From Acidobacteriaceae bacterium (GTDB lineage: Bacteria; Acidobacteriota; Terriglobia; Terriglobales; Acidobacteriaceae), in contig JAOAPN010000002.1 of NCBI GenBank assembly GCA_025462885.1, forward strand, positions 434,001 to 498,000: a DNA stretch of 64,000 nt, read 5' to 3'. The notes beneath the pieces are model-generated. The model searched no databases, had not been told where the DNA came from, and saw only the letters and a list, made by a program, of their open reading frames with translations. Positions 6,120 to 14,752 of the stretch are shown piece after piece. Position numbers and translations under genes: made by a program. The first letter of the stretch is position 1, and each line of letters opens with the position of its first letter.

Positions 6120-9100
6120 TTATTTCTGAGCTACTGCCAATACTACGGAAGTGGACTGGCTAAAACCCGGAGTTGCAAGGCTCGTACCAGTGATATTCAC
6201 GGTATAAGACGTCAGGGCCGTAACCGAGGACCCGCAGCCCATCAGCCCGAGAATACCGAGCGTGAAGAAGAGGGCCAGGAGCAGACGCTTCTGCTGCGTC
6301 GGCAGTTTCCTGCGGCGGCGGAGTCCGGCCAGGAGTACGCCAAAGCCGGTCAGCTCTCCAGGAAGCACCGCAGCTACGGTGATCGGGGCGATTCCGGGCA
6401 GCATCGGCTTGGAGGGGGCATGCAGCGAAGCACTGGTCGAGTGAGCGGTCACCGTCACGGTGGTGACGATGCTGCCGCCCGCCGTGAGAGTGACGGTGGG
6501 CGAAGAGAAGGAGCAGGTTGCTTCCGCGGGCAGACCTGAACAGGAAAGAGCGATCTTGCCGGCAAAGGAACCGGCGGACGTGGCGGTGAGTTGAAGACTG
6601 GTGCTTCCGTTCCGGCGGAGAATCAGTTCTGGCTGGTTCGTGCTCATGCTGAAGCCGCTCGCCAGCGGGGTCACGATCAGGGTTCCGGGTGTATTGGTAA
6701 CCGTGTAGTTCGCGAGGCTGCTGGAACCGACTGCGGTCAGCGTCGCCGTCAAAGGATAGCTTCCGGCCGGACTGGTGGCGACCGCACTGGTGTTGAAGGA
6801 GACCAGAAAGGTATCTCCCCGGACCACGCCGGTCAGAGTGCCGGAGAAGGCTGGGTTGGCCGCGCCGTACATGCGCGTGGTATTGGCGACAACCTCTGAG
6901 AGCGGTGCCGGGGTTACGGTGAGCGTCGTGACTCCGGCAGTTGCCGCGTAGTTGCTGTCGCCCGAGTAGTTGACGGTGACGGTGTAGGTTCCAACCGAGA
7001 GGCCACTGGCCGGTGCGGAGCAGTTTGCCATTGCCGACAATGTTCCGCTCAAGCTGCACACGATCTGGCCGTTGATCGTGAAGGTGAGGGTGCCGGTCGG
7101 AGCGGTGGTCATCGAAGCTGAGCCTGTAGCTCCGAAGTTCGCCGCTGCGTTGAAGCCTTGTCCGTAGACCTCGCTCTCAAGCGGCAGCGTCAGGACCGGT
7201 GCGACGATCGCCTTGCCGATGCCGACCAGGCCGATGGGTTGCGGTGCGTTGTACGAGTTGGAGCTGAGGATGGAGGCCGCGTTGTAGGGGGTATTGGCTG
7301 TCGGCGTGAAGGTGAAGCCGAGGGTGCAGGTTGAGCCGGTAAGGATCGTCGTCCCGCAGGTGGTCGAGGCAGAGTCTACCGCGAAGTGCGAGTCCGTCGT
7401 CGAGACCGGGCTGGTGAAGTTCAGGTTGTCGGTGCCGACGTTGGTGAGGGTCTGGACCTTTGCTGCAGAAGTGACTCCGCCTTGCACGGTGCCGAAGTCG
7501 AGCGTGGGATTTGTGTAGGCAAGTTCGATGACGGAGTTGCTAGCGCGCTTCGAGACAAACAGGTTGCTGCTGCCGTCGAGGGCGATGCTGAGCGCGCCGT
7601 TGGGGACCGAAGGGCTGCTGGTGTCGAGCAGAACGGCAATGTTGGAGCCGTTGCTGGAGGCCGCGTAGACGGTATAGATGATGCCGCTGGTCTGATCGGC
7701 AATATGCAGGTCGCCTGCGGCATCCACGGCCAATGAGGTAGGCGCGATGAGAGCTGTTCCCTTGGCCTGACCGGGGAGAGTGGTCGCGGTGCTTCCGTTG
7801 CCGGCGATGGCGTGGATGATGCCGGCGTTATCGATGGCGTAGACGCGATGGCCGCCCTGATCGGCGACATACAGTGCGCCGTTCATGTCCATCGTGAGAG
7901 CGCTGGGTGAGACGAAGGCTGCGCTGAGGGCTGTCACGCCGTCCGCCGAGGAGTTGCTGCCGCCGCCGGCGATGATGCGACGCGTGCCCGAGGTGTAGGC
8001 AAGGACCACATTATGGGTTGTGCCTGCCTGTGCGATGTACAGGTTATCGAAGAGGTCGACCTGCAGAGCGGCTGGTGTATCGAGGCCGGTGAGGTACGAG
8101 GTATTGACGGAGCCATCGACGCCGTAGCGGGAGACCGTACCATGCGCGGTGTCGGCAACGAACCAGTTGCCTGCGGCGTCTGCTGCAACAGCGGTCGGAT
8201 TGACGAGACCGGTGAGGACAGGAGTGGATGCGCCGCCAGCGGCTGGGATCAGGCGGATGTCCGAGTTTGCTGCGCCGGTCTCAAGCACGTAGGCGTTGCC
8301 GGCTGCGTCCGTCGTCACGGTCGCGGGAGAGGCCAGATTCGCGGCAACCGTCACCGGAGTCGGAGGAGTGAAGATGCTGAGGGCGCCGGTTCCAACGGCT
8401 TGCAGACCCTGGAAGATCGAGGTCGAGGAGAGGGAGTCGGTGATCTTTACCGGCGCACGGCGCAGGCCGGGGCGCGTCGGAGTGAAGCGGACGAATACCT
8501 GGCAGGTCGTCGGGGTTGTGCCGGATGCAGCAGGAGAGAGTGCGCCGTTGCAGGTGGTGCTGGTGATGCTGTAGTCGGTTCCGGCGGTGGTTGTCAGATT
8601 GACCGGCTGGTTGATCGCAAAGGTGATGGGCTGGCTGGCGCTCGGGCTTCCCACCGGCGTGTTCGGGAAGTGGATGTTGGTGGTCAGCGCGCGGGTGATG
8701 TTGTTGAGCGAGTCGGCGACGAGGAGCCGACCGGAAGGATCGAAGGCGATGCCGCGCGGTCCATTCAGGGGAGCGCTGAGAGCGGACTTGCCATCCTGCG
8801 TCGAGTCGTATGCGCCGGCTGCACCGCCGGGAAGTCCAGCGACGAGCCGGAGGCTGCCGCCGGGAACGAAGCTGACCAGAACGTCGGGATTCGACTCCGA
8901 GACGTACAGGGTCTGCGTGGGCGAGATCGCGATGCCGTAAGGATTGCGCACGACGTTCGCCGAGTTGCCCGAGCCGTCGTTGAGGCACTGACCGATCGCG
9001 GTGGTCTGGGTCGCGGATGCGGTGGAGAGACCGACGACTTCGCGAACGCAGTTGTTGCCGGTGTCTGCGATGTAGAGGTCGCCGCTGATGTTCAGCGCGA

Positions 9101-9842
9101 GGCCGGAGGGTCGAACCAGCACGATGCCGTTGGTGACGCCCGCGCAGGTTGCGGAGAGGTTGGTGGAGCGGGCTCCGGCGAGAATGCAGGCGCTGATCGG
9201 TCCGGTTCCGTTGGTGTGACGAACGACCTGGTTGACTGGCGTGTAGCTGGTGGAGTCCTGCAGCGAGATGTAGAGGTTGCCGGCGGGATCGACCGCGATG
9301 CCGCTCGGCTGGGGAACGATCGAGTCGGTCGGAACGGAGGTGCACATGCCGACGGCGGTCACGAGGTTCACCGTGCCGGTGGTGTTGGCGGCGAGGGCGC
9401 GGATGCAGTTGTGCATGCTATCGGCGATATAGAGGCGGTTGTTGCTGTCGATCGCGATGCCGGTCGGCTTGTACAGGCCCTGGCTGGAGGTGGGGATCGC
9501 GGTGGAGGCGGTGTTGCAGGTATCGCCCTGGCCGGGAACGATCAGCCCGGCGACCGTGGTGACGTTGCCGGCGGTGTCGATCTTGCGGATGCAGTTGTTA
9601 AGGGTGTCGGAGATGAACTGGTTGCCGTAGGAGTCGAAGGCAATATAAGAGGGTGAGCTGAGGCTCACCGTCGCGGCGGATCCGAAGTCTCCGTTGAAGC
9701 CGGAGGAGCCATTGCCAGCGTAGCGGGCGCTGCTCTGGACCAGGGTCAGGGCCTGGGGAAGAGCGAAGGGCGCGCCAACCAGAAAAGCGAGGATGGCAAG
9801 GACAATGGCGGAAGCAAAACCGCAGCGACGGTTTGAAAACAT
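6120..9842 (-). CDS. Giant exported NHL-repeat / Ig-like / MBG protein
   Basis: The product is 1,240 residues. ATG 9842 has AGGAGT about 10 bases upstream. A signal peptide (1 to about 30) precedes many NHL beta-propeller repeats of the form GIAIDSNNRLYIADSMHNCI and GLALNISGDLYIADTGNNCV, in two blocks (about 40-380 and 490-780) separated by an Ig-like domain. An ASH/choice-of-anchor-D domain follows (LDFGTVQGGVTSAAKVQTLT), then a bacterial Ig-like domain and an MBG-like domain (TTRMYGAANPAFSGTLTGVV). The C-terminus has a hydrophobic segment, an arginine cluster (GLRRRRKLP), a second hydrophobic helix ending in LMGCG and a short beta tail. It is probably cell-surface or secreted and involved in binding; no catalytic motif is seen. 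Confidence 0.8.
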   Translation of the reverse strand: MFSNRRCGFASAIVLAILAFLVGAPFALPQALTLVQSSARYAGNGSSGFNGDFGSAATVSLSSPSYIAFDSYGNQFISDTLNNCIRKIDTAGNVTTVAGLIVPGQGDTCNTASTAIPTSSQGLYKPTGIAIDSNNRLYIADSMHNCIRALAANTTGTVNLVTAVGMCTSVPTDSIVPQPSGIAVDPAGNLYISLQDSTSYTPVNQVVRHTNGTGPISACILAGARSTNLSATCAGVTNGIVLVRPSGLALNISGDLYIADTGNNCVREVVGLSTASATQTTAIGQCLNDGSGNSANVVRNPYGIAISPTQTLYVSESNPDVLVSFVPGGSLRLVAGLPGGAAGAYDSTQDGKSALSAPLNGPRGIAFDPSGRLLVADSLNNITRALTTNIHFPNTPVGSPSASQPITFAINQPVNLTTTAGTDYSITSTTCNGALSPAASGTTPTTCQVFVRFTPTRPGLRRAPVKITDSLSSTSIFQGLQAVGTGALSIFTPPTPVTVAANLASPATVTTDAAGNAYVLETGAANSDIRLIPAAGGASTPVLTGLVNPTAVAADAAGNWFVADTAHGTVSRYGVDGSVNTSYLTGLDTPAALQVDLFDNLYIAQAGTTHNVVLAYTSGTRRIIAGGGSNSSADGVTALSAAFVSPSALTMDMNGALYVADQGGHRVYAIDNAGIIHAIAGNGSTATTLPGQAKGTALIAPTSLAVDAAGDLHIADQTSGIIYTVYAASSNGSNIAVLLDTSSPSVPNGALSIALDGSSNLFVSKRASNSVIELAYTNPTLDFGTVQGGVTSAAKVQTLTNVGTDNLNFTSPVSTTDSHFAVDSASTTCGTTILTGSTCTLGFTFTPTANTPYNAASILSSNSYNAPQPIGLVGIGKAIVAPVLTLPLESEVYGQGFNAAANFGATGSASMTTAPTGTLTFTINGQIVCSLSGTLSAMANCSAPASGLSVGTYTVTVNYSGDSNYAATAGVTTLTVTPAPLSEVVANTTRMYGAANPAFSGTLTGVVRGDTFLVSFNTSAVATSPAGSYPLTATLTAVGSSSLANYTVTNTPGTLIVTPLASGFSMSTNQPELILRRNGSTSLQLTATSAGSFAGKIALSCSGLPAEATCSFSSPTVTLTAGGSIVTTVTVTAHSTSASLHAPSKPMLPGIAPITVAAVLPGELTGFGVLLAGLRRRRKLPTQQKRLLLALFFTLGILGLMGCGSSVTALTSYTVNITGTSLATPGFSQSTSVVLAVAQK

Positions 9843-10220
9843 TGAGAGACTCCTAAGGCATGTAAGTGAGACAGGTTGAGCAAGTTGTCTTCAGGCTGTG
9901 AAGCTTGTTGACACTTTGTCTATTGCACGGCTCAGGCCAAACTCTCAAAGGGTGAAGGGTTTAGGTTTTGACCCGACACTTTTCGCCAGACGCCGGAAAA
10001 TACGGCGAGTTGCGCCCCATGGACTCAAGATCGACTCTGGTTTGGCTGGGTGGGGTGGGAGTTTGCGTCTGCTTGGGGTGAGTTGCGGACGCTGCTTTCA
10101 CGCTGTAGGCAAATGTTTGCCTATAGCGTTTGAGGGAAAGTGGTAAACATTTTCCCTTTTACAGCCGGATGCAATCTAGGGGGCGGTACTGAGCTTCAGG
10201 TGGTGAAAGGGTCAGAGGGG
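9843..10220. other. Gene-free spacer with palindromes
   Basis: No open frame here looks coding. A small + frame at 9898-10146 has no ribosome site and no family resemblance. The notable content is the palindrome at 10100-10129 and an 8-bp inverted repeat, AAATGTTT (10111-10118) and AAACATTT (10145-10152). The spacer holds the promoter region of the NHL giant. Confidence 0.6.
10100..10129. promoter_or_regulatory. 30-bp near-perfect palindrome, candidate operator
   Basis: Two 14-base arms (ACGCTGTAGGCAAA at 10100-10113 and TTTGCCTATAGCGT at 10116-10129) flank a central TG and are complementary at 13 of 14 positions. Neither side has a T-run, so a terminator is unlikely. It sits about 260 bp upstream of the NHL gene start. 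The identity of any binding protein is unknown. Confidence 0.5.
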
Positions 10221-10784
10221 TCAACGAAAGAGAGTTTTTGCGTGCTCGAGTTCCTTTACCGTGTCCACATCTAACTCGCCGTGTAGCAAATGGATAGCTA
10301 ACGCATCGCGGACCAGGTCGCGGGCCCCTGCGTCCCCCTGCAATTCCAGCAGAGTGGCAAATTGTTTGGCTGGGAAGTAGGCGGGCACGCCTTTTCGTCC
10401 TGCGTATTCGGAGGCGGTGATTTCCTGGGGTAGCAAAATTTTGCGTAGATGTTCGGCGGTCACGGCCGGTTGGTCGCAGGCCATGATGACTGCGCCTTCG
10501 GCTTGCCTAGCCAGCAGGAGGCAAGTCTTGATCCCGCGGCGGATGGAGGAGGCCATTCCTTCCTGCCATTCGTCGTTGATGACCGTGACGGCGTCACCGA
10601 GCGAGGAGTTGCCGAGGACCAGCGGGTACTCGTGGCCGAGGACCACGATGACCGGGGCGAGTTTTGCCTCTTGGGCGACCCGGACGGCTCGTTCGAGGAG
10701 ATTTTCGCTGCCCAGACAGACGAGTTGTTTCGGCTCGCCGAGTCGCCGTGAAGCTCCAGCAGCCAGGATGATGGCGGCAATCAC
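10221..10784 (-). CDS. mocA: MobA/MocA-like molybdenum cofactor cytidylyltransferase
   Basis: The product is 187 residues from GTG 10784, and the start overlaps the stop of the upstream xdhC-like gene as GTGA, indicating translational coupling. A longer in-frame extension upstream is an artefact inside xdhC. The N-terminal IILAAGASRRLGEPKQL is the nucleotide-binding loop of MobA-like NTP transferases. A central VIVVLGHEYPLV and the metal-binding MACDQPAVT follow. Family members add CMP to molybdopterin to form MCD, the cofactor of xanthine dehydrogenase-type enzymes. Coupling to xdhC and closeness to the dehydrogenase subunits support that role. Confidence 0.88.
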   Translation of the reverse strand: MIAAIILAAGASRRLGEPKQLVCLGSENLLERAVRVAQEAKLAPVIVVLGHEYPLVLGNSSLGDAVTVINDEWQEGMASSIRRGIKTCLLLARQAEGAVIMACDQPAVTAEHLRKILLPQEITASEYAGRKGVPAYFPAKQFATLLELQGDAGARDLVRDALAIHLLHGELDVDTVKELEHAKTLFR

Positions 10785-11902
10785 GAGGCTGTTTCGAGGG
10801 CGCACTGCGCCTGGAGATAGCGGCTGGGTCCGCCTTGGGCGATCTGCTCGGCGACGTCGATGGCGGAGAGGCGCCGCGACGTTCCGAGCTTGCCCTGAAT
10901 GCAGGCCTGGGCTTCGGCGAGGACGGCGAGGGCGATGGCTTCGGGGCCGTCGCCGCCGAGGTCGAGACCGACCGGGGCATACAGGCGTTCGCAGCACTCG
11001 GCGACTGAGAGACTGGCTATCGCGGCGGCTTCGCTGACCAGCAGACTGCTGCGATGGCGCGCTCCGAGGACGCCGAGATAGCGCGGCGCGATGGGGAGGA
11101 CGGCAGCGAGGAGATCGCGATCCTGCTCGTAGCTGTGGGTCATGAGGACGACTGCGTCGTCGGCCCGGATGCTCAGAGCTGAGACGGAATTGGAGGTGGT
11201 GAGGCGGACGACGCGCTCGGCCTCGGGGAAGCGTTCGGGGCGAGCGAGCGGGGCGCGTCCGTCGGCGACGATCACGCTCCAGCCGAGCAGAGCGGCCATG
11301 CTGACCAGCGGGCGAGCGTCTTCGCCGGCTCCGAGGACGATGAGGCGCTGCGGCGGACGGAGCTCTTCGACGAAGCGGCCAGTGTATTCGCGGCCCGGCT
11401 CCAGGTCGCGGGCGCATTCAATTTTGTCCGGGCTCAGCGTGGCGCTGGCGAAGAGGATCTGACGGTCGGCTCCGAGGATCAGGCGGCGGAGCGTCTTTCC
11501 GGTTGCAGGGTCGGGGAGCCAGGTGATGACTTTGGCGGATTCTCCATTGAGCGAGGCTTCCATGGCTGCGAGGAGGGCAGTGAATTCCGGCGTGCCGGCG
11601 GGTTCGATGAGGAGGTCGACGACTCCGCCGCAGCCCAGGCCGTAGGGGATCTCGGCGGTGTCGTCGAAGAGGGTGGAGTAGCGCTCGATGGCGGCTCCGT
11701 CGCGGGCGATCCAGCCGGCCTTGCGGACGACCTCGCCTTCAAGACAGCCTCCGCTGATGGTTCCAGCGTAGGTCCCGTTCGCGGTGATGAGAACGCGGGC
11801 GCCGGGGCGGCGATACGAGGAGCCTTCGGCGCGAACCAAGGTTACGAGGGCAGTCATGTTGCCCTGTCTTGCCTGGCTTAGGATTCTTCTTCGCTCCATC
11901 AA
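10781..11902 (-). CDS. xdhC: XdhC-family molybdenum cofactor maturation factor
   Basis: The product is 373 residues. The N-terminal XdhC/CoxI domain shows LVRAEGSSYRRPGARVLI and the glycine-rich GTISGGCLEGEVV, followed by GYGLGCGG-like residues (PYGLGCGGVVDLLIEP). The C-terminal half is a Rossmann domain starting RLIVLGAGEDARPLVSMAAL with VADGR at the end of the second strand. XdhC proteins bind molybdenum cofactor, help its sulfuration and insert it into xanthine dehydrogenase. The gene forms a coupled pair with mocA; the dehydrogenase subunits are about 2 kb away on the same strand. Confidence 0.92.
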   Translation of the reverse strand: MMERRRILSQARQGNMTALVTLVRAEGSSYRRPGARVLITANGTYAGTISGGCLEGEVVRKAGWIARDGAAIERYSTLFDDTAEIPYGLGCGGVVDLLIEPAGTPEFTALLAAMEASLNGESAKVITWLPDPATGKTLRRLILGADRQILFASATLSPDKIECARDLEPGREYTGRFVEELRPPQRLIVLGAGEDARPLVSMAALLGWSVIVADGRAPLARPERFPEAERVVRLTTSNSVSALSIRADDAVVLMTHSYEQDRDLLAAVLPIAPRYLGVLGARHRSSLLVSEAAAIASLSVAECCERLYAPVGLDLGGDGPEAIALAVLAEAQACIQGKLGTSRRLSAIDVAEQIAQGGPSRYLQAQCALETAS

Positions 11903-12352
11903 GCTCGATCTCCGTGCCGGACTGGCGTTCGCTGCATGCCTACTTCGATGCTTCCGCCGTATCTATAGATAGCAGAGGCGAGCAATCAGCGACCGGGGGT
12001 ACCCCCTGGGGTTAGCTGCGCATAAGTCTTATGTTTGCATTGACATACGCTATGGCAATGTCGCCAAAATTGTCTAAACAAAGGGGTTACGGGTAAAATA
12101 TTGCAAACAAAGGAGTTACGACGCGAATCGATGTGCGGGCTGGTTCATCTGATGACTAGTTCCATTTTATCGAGTGGAGCATAACTAAAAGGCCACTTAT
12201 TTTTATTTTTTATCTGTTGCTGTAGTTAGGGTTACGGACTTTTTTCCTGATTTAGGGGCTTGACAGCCAATGCCGTATCGAGATTTTCCGCCTTGGAGAG
12301 ACGATTGATTGCTGGATTTTGGTTTGAGGCATTGGAAAATTTTGTTAGCGCG
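11903..12352. other. Gene-free spacer with short repeats
   Basis: No coding sequence is convincing. A 12-bp palindrome TATCTATAGATA lies at 11960-11971, about 60 bp upstream of xdhC. An inverted pair GACAT/ATGTC lies at 12042-12046 and 12058-12062. A TTGACA hexamer at 12040-12045 has no good -10 partner. Two direct repeats AAACAAAGGxGTTACG are described separately. Confidence 0.55.
12076..12120 (+). repeat. Pair of 16-bp direct repeats
   Basis: AAACAAAGGGGTTACG (12076-12091) and AAACAAAGGAGTTACG (12105-12120) differ at one base and are spaced with a 29-bp period, about two to three helical turns. They lie in non-coding DNA. They could be binding sites or part of a dispersed repeat. Confidence 0.5.
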
Positions 12353-12438
12353 AGCCTTCAGCCCGCGATTGCTTGACTGTTCCCAACCTAGGGCTTTGCC
12401 CTGGGCTATGGAATCGCGGGCCTGTAGCCCGCAAGGCT
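12353..12438 (+). repeat. Nested inverted-repeat element (86 bp)
   Basis: Outer arms AGCCTT/AAGGCT (12353-12358, 12433-12438) enclose inner arms CCCGCGATT/AATCGCGGG (12362-12370, 12412-12420). The core is CCTAGGGCTTTGCCCTGGG. The whole segment can fold as one long hairpin and encodes nothing. Its position beside the second MITE copy suggests a hot spot for small palindromic elements. Confidence 0.55.
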
Positions 12439-12507
12439 TTAGTACTTTGCCGTTTTTACCTCATTGCTTCGTTTACACGGCGGCCGAATGTGTTGATCCG
12501 CACTGGT

Positions 12508-12646
12508 GTCTTGAGTCTGAAGTTGGTTGAAGGAATTATGGGCCGAGCTTTCAGCCCTCAATGCTGCGGTCTATCTAACTTCGGCCTAGGCTGGTATGCG
12601 ACGGGCCGTTGGCCCTGAGTCCTGGAACGAACACTAGACTCAGGAC
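12508..12646 (+). mobile_element. MITE-like element, copy 2 (139 bp)
   Basis: Ends are GTCTTGAGTCT (12508-12518) and AGACTCAGGAC (12636-12646), an 11-bp inverted repeat with one mismatch. Read in this orientation it matches the reverse complement of 248-396 over its full length, with small indels in the middle. There is no transposase. Confidence 0.7.
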
Positions 12647-12764
12647 GCGGTAAGAGCGACGCGACGGCTTTTGAGGGCGCGGCTGTGGAAATAAATTAAG
12701 CGTTTCTGGACTGGAGACGTCTCTTGATTGTCCAGCCCATGTGACGAAGGAGAGGGATGTGTCG

Positions 12765-13778
12765 ATGTTTGCTGTAAAGAAACTGTCCTGTCTGGCTCTT
12801 TTTCTTTTGTTGATGGGCTCGGTCGGATTTGCGGAGTCTCGCGTGCCGCAATTTCATACTGTTGTGGCTCCGAAGGACGGCGAGGATGTTGCGCGGCCTT
12901 GTGAGTATGAGTTATTTGCTCCTTCGCATGGAGCGTTTCGTGCAGTGTTTGTGATCTACGAACGGGGCCGCGATGTGCAGAGTTTTTTGACCGACCCGGT
13001 GGTGCGGTTGTTCGCGGAGAAAGAGAATCTTGCCCTGATGATGCCGCGTCATTGCGCTTCAAAGGGACGGGAAGATATCGACGTCGATCCTGCGAAGGGG
13101 CTCGGACGAAGCCTGTTTACGGCGCTGGACCAGTTTGCGGAAGAGGCCAAGCATCCTGAGTTGAAGACGGCTCCGCTGGTGGTGCTGGGATTTTCGGGAG
13201 CGGGTTCGCTGGCGGGACGGCTGGCTGCGTTTGCTCCGGACCGGATCGCGGCGGTCATCCTGGCGCATGCGGGGCAGTACGACCCCCTGGGGTTGGATAC
13301 GATTCAGCACACGGTGGCGAGCGTGGAGGTGCCGGAGTTCATCCTGGTGGGATCGAACGACGATCATGTGGGGACGAAGCGTTCGTTCGATTACTTCAAC
13401 CGGTACTGGCAGGCCGGGGCTCCGTGGATCTTTGTGACGCAGAATGCTGTTCCGCATTGCTGCGTGGTGAATGCGCGGGACCTGATTCTGGCGTGGGTCG
13501 ATACAACTCTCACCCTGCGGCTGGATTCGGGGAAACCGGGTATAGCGCTCGTCGATCGCAATAAGGGGTATCGGGCGTATATCGAGATTGCACAGACGGA
13601 TATTGTGGATCAGTGGAAGCAGCCGACGTCGGAGGTGGTGCGGGCTTCGTTCTATGGATCGAGGGAGAGTTCGATGCGGACGGGGATTCCGGCGGGATGG
13701 CTGCCTTCGAAGAAGGTCGCGGATGCGTGGAAGGCGTTTGTGGTGATGACTTCGCATCCGATTACTTCGTTGCCTTGA
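12765..13778 (+). CDS. Secreted alpha/beta-hydrolase
   Basis: The product is 337 residues. ATG 12765 is preferred because a signal peptide follows at once (KLSCLALFLLLMGSVGFAES) and GAAGGAGAG lies upstream. The fold is alpha/beta-hydrolase with nucleophile elbow GFSGAGS (serine near residue 146). A strand EFILVGSNDDHVG plausibly gives the acid, and the histidine is likely in VPHCCV. It resembles secreted esterase/PHB-depolymerase-like hydrolases; the substrate is unknown. It stands alone on the + strand, facing the xanthine dehydrogenase operon. Confidence 0.75.
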   Translation: MFAVKKLSCLALFLLLMGSVGFAESRVPQFHTVVAPKDGEDVARPCEYELFAPSHGAFRAVFVIYERGRDVQSFLTDPVVRLFAEKENLALMMPRHCASKGREDIDVDPAKGLGRSLFTALDQFAEEAKHPELKTAPLVVLGFSGAGSLAGRLAAFAPDRIAAVILAHAGQYDPLGLDTIQHTVASVEVPEFILVGSNDDHVGTKRSFDYFNRYWQAGAPWIFVTQNAVPHCCVVNARDLILAWVDTTLTLRLDSGKPGIALVDRNKGYRAYIEIAQTDIVDQWKQPTSEVVRASFYGSRESSMRTGIPAGWLPSKKVADAWKAFVVMTSHPITSLP

Positions 13779-13787
13779 TTGGATGGG

Positions 13788-13848
13788 AAGTGCGCCCTGG
13801 CGCCGGGCGGGCGCTACTTCGTAGGGTATTGGACGCTTCGCGTTAGGG
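13788..13848 (+). repeat. Dispersed 60-bp palindromic repeat, copy A
   Basis: One of four copies in the window (others 25238-25295, 50581-50641, 62231-62289). Hallmarks are GCCGGGCGGGCGC, then the hairpin CTACTTCGTAG, then GGACGCTTCGCG. This copy runs into the 3' end of the FAD-subunit gene and supplies its stop codon. Confidence 0.85.
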
Positions 13849-14721
13849 ATTCATCAGGGAATGGAGGAATTCTTCTAGCAGGTTGGCGGCTACGGCGGCT
13901 CGGTATTTTGCTGTGGAGCGGATGTCGTCGATGGGGTGGGCTTCAGTAGTCAGGGTAGCGCGGGCCTGGGAGATCAGGGTGACGATGGTGTCTTGGGTGA
14001 TGGTCTGGCCGCGGAGGGTGCGCTCGGTGGCGGTGAGGCGGGAAGGGCGGTCGCGCAGGCTGGCGGCTCCGATTCGTATGTCTTCGAGGGTGTCGTCTTG
14101 GATGAGGGCCAGGGCGGCGATGGCTACCTTGGAGATGGCTTGTGCGTTGCGGGTTCCTACCTTGCGGGCGTAGGGGATGTAGCCGGTGAAGATGCGTTTG
14201 AGGGTGATGCTTTGGATGAGTTCGTCGGGGGCCAGGGCGGTCTTTTTGTAGCCGAGGTGGAAGTCGGCGTAGGGCATCTGGCGGGTGCCTCTTGTGGAGA
14301 TTAAGGTGAGGGTAGCTTCGTAGGCTAGGAGCGCGGGCGGGGAGTCGGCGGCGGGGGAGCCGTTGACGATGTTGCCGCCGAGGGTGCCGCGGTTCTGGTT
14401 GGCGATGGAGCCGGTCCAGCTTGCGGCCTGGGTGAGGAGAGGGAAGTCGGACTGGATGATGGCGCTGTTGCGGATGTCGGTGAAGGTGGTGCCGGAGCCG
14501 ATGATGAGCTGGCTGGGGGTGGTCTCGATGAAGCGGAGTTCTTTGATCTGATTGATGGAGACGAGGTTCTTTTGCGCGAGGCGGCCTGCGCCGAGGGCGA
14601 CCATGATCTCGGTGCCGCCGGCGATGGGGGTGTAGTGGCCGGGCTCAGCGGCCAGGATTTCGAGCACCGCGTCGAGGGTGGCGGGGGCGATGAGGTCGTA
14701 ATGTGAGGCGTTCGAGCGCAT
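13843..14721 (-). CDS. Xanthine dehydrogenase-family FAD-binding subunit
   Basis: The product is 292 residues from ATG 14721; an in-frame extension to 14775 is part of the intergenic repeat. FAD-binding signatures are PIAGGTEIMVALGAG (near 32) and GTLGGNIVNGSPAADSPPAL (near 111), with the C-terminal CO-dehydrogenase flavoprotein domain after about 180 (YARKVGTRNAQAISKVAIA). This subunit passes electrons from the 2Fe-2S clusters to NAD+ via FAD. It is last in an order molybdenum subunit, iron-sulfur subunit, FAD subunit. The stop codon lies inside dispersed repeat copy A. Confidence 0.9.
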   Translation of the reverse strand: MRSNASHYDLIAPATLDAVLEILAAEPGHYTPIAGGTEIMVALGAGRLAQKNLVSINQIKELRFIETTPSQLIIGSGTTFTDIRNSAIIQSDFPLLTQAASWTGSIANQNRGTLGGNIVNGSPAADSPPALLAYEATLTLISTRGTRQMPYADFHLGYKKTALAPDELIQSITLKRIFTGYIPYARKVGTRNAQAISKVAIAALALIQDDTLEDIRIGAASLRDRPSRLTATERTLRGQTITQDTIVTLISQARATLTTEAHPIDDIRSTAKYRAAVAANLLEEFLHSLMNP

Positions 14722-14752
14722 AGGTAGTCGTTGGAGCGGTGGAGCGGTGAAA

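Noticed and set aside
8013-9656. 547-residue + strand frame
   Set aside because: Antisense to the NHL giant, composition typical of GC-rich shadow frames.
9898-10146. 82-residue + strand frame
   Set aside because: No ribosome site, no recognisable similarity, and it runs across the palindrome at 10100-10129.
10785-11417. Long N-terminal extension of the mocA frame
   Set aside because: Arg/Pro/Ser-rich shadow inside xdhC; the GTG at 10784 overlapping the xdhC stop is the natural start.
12040-12062. Sigma-70 promoter with TTGACA
   Set aside because: No acceptable -10 hexamer at the right distance and no gene start close downstream.
12309-12618. Two small + strand frames
   Set aside because: They cover the nested palindrome and MITE copy 2, which are non-coding.
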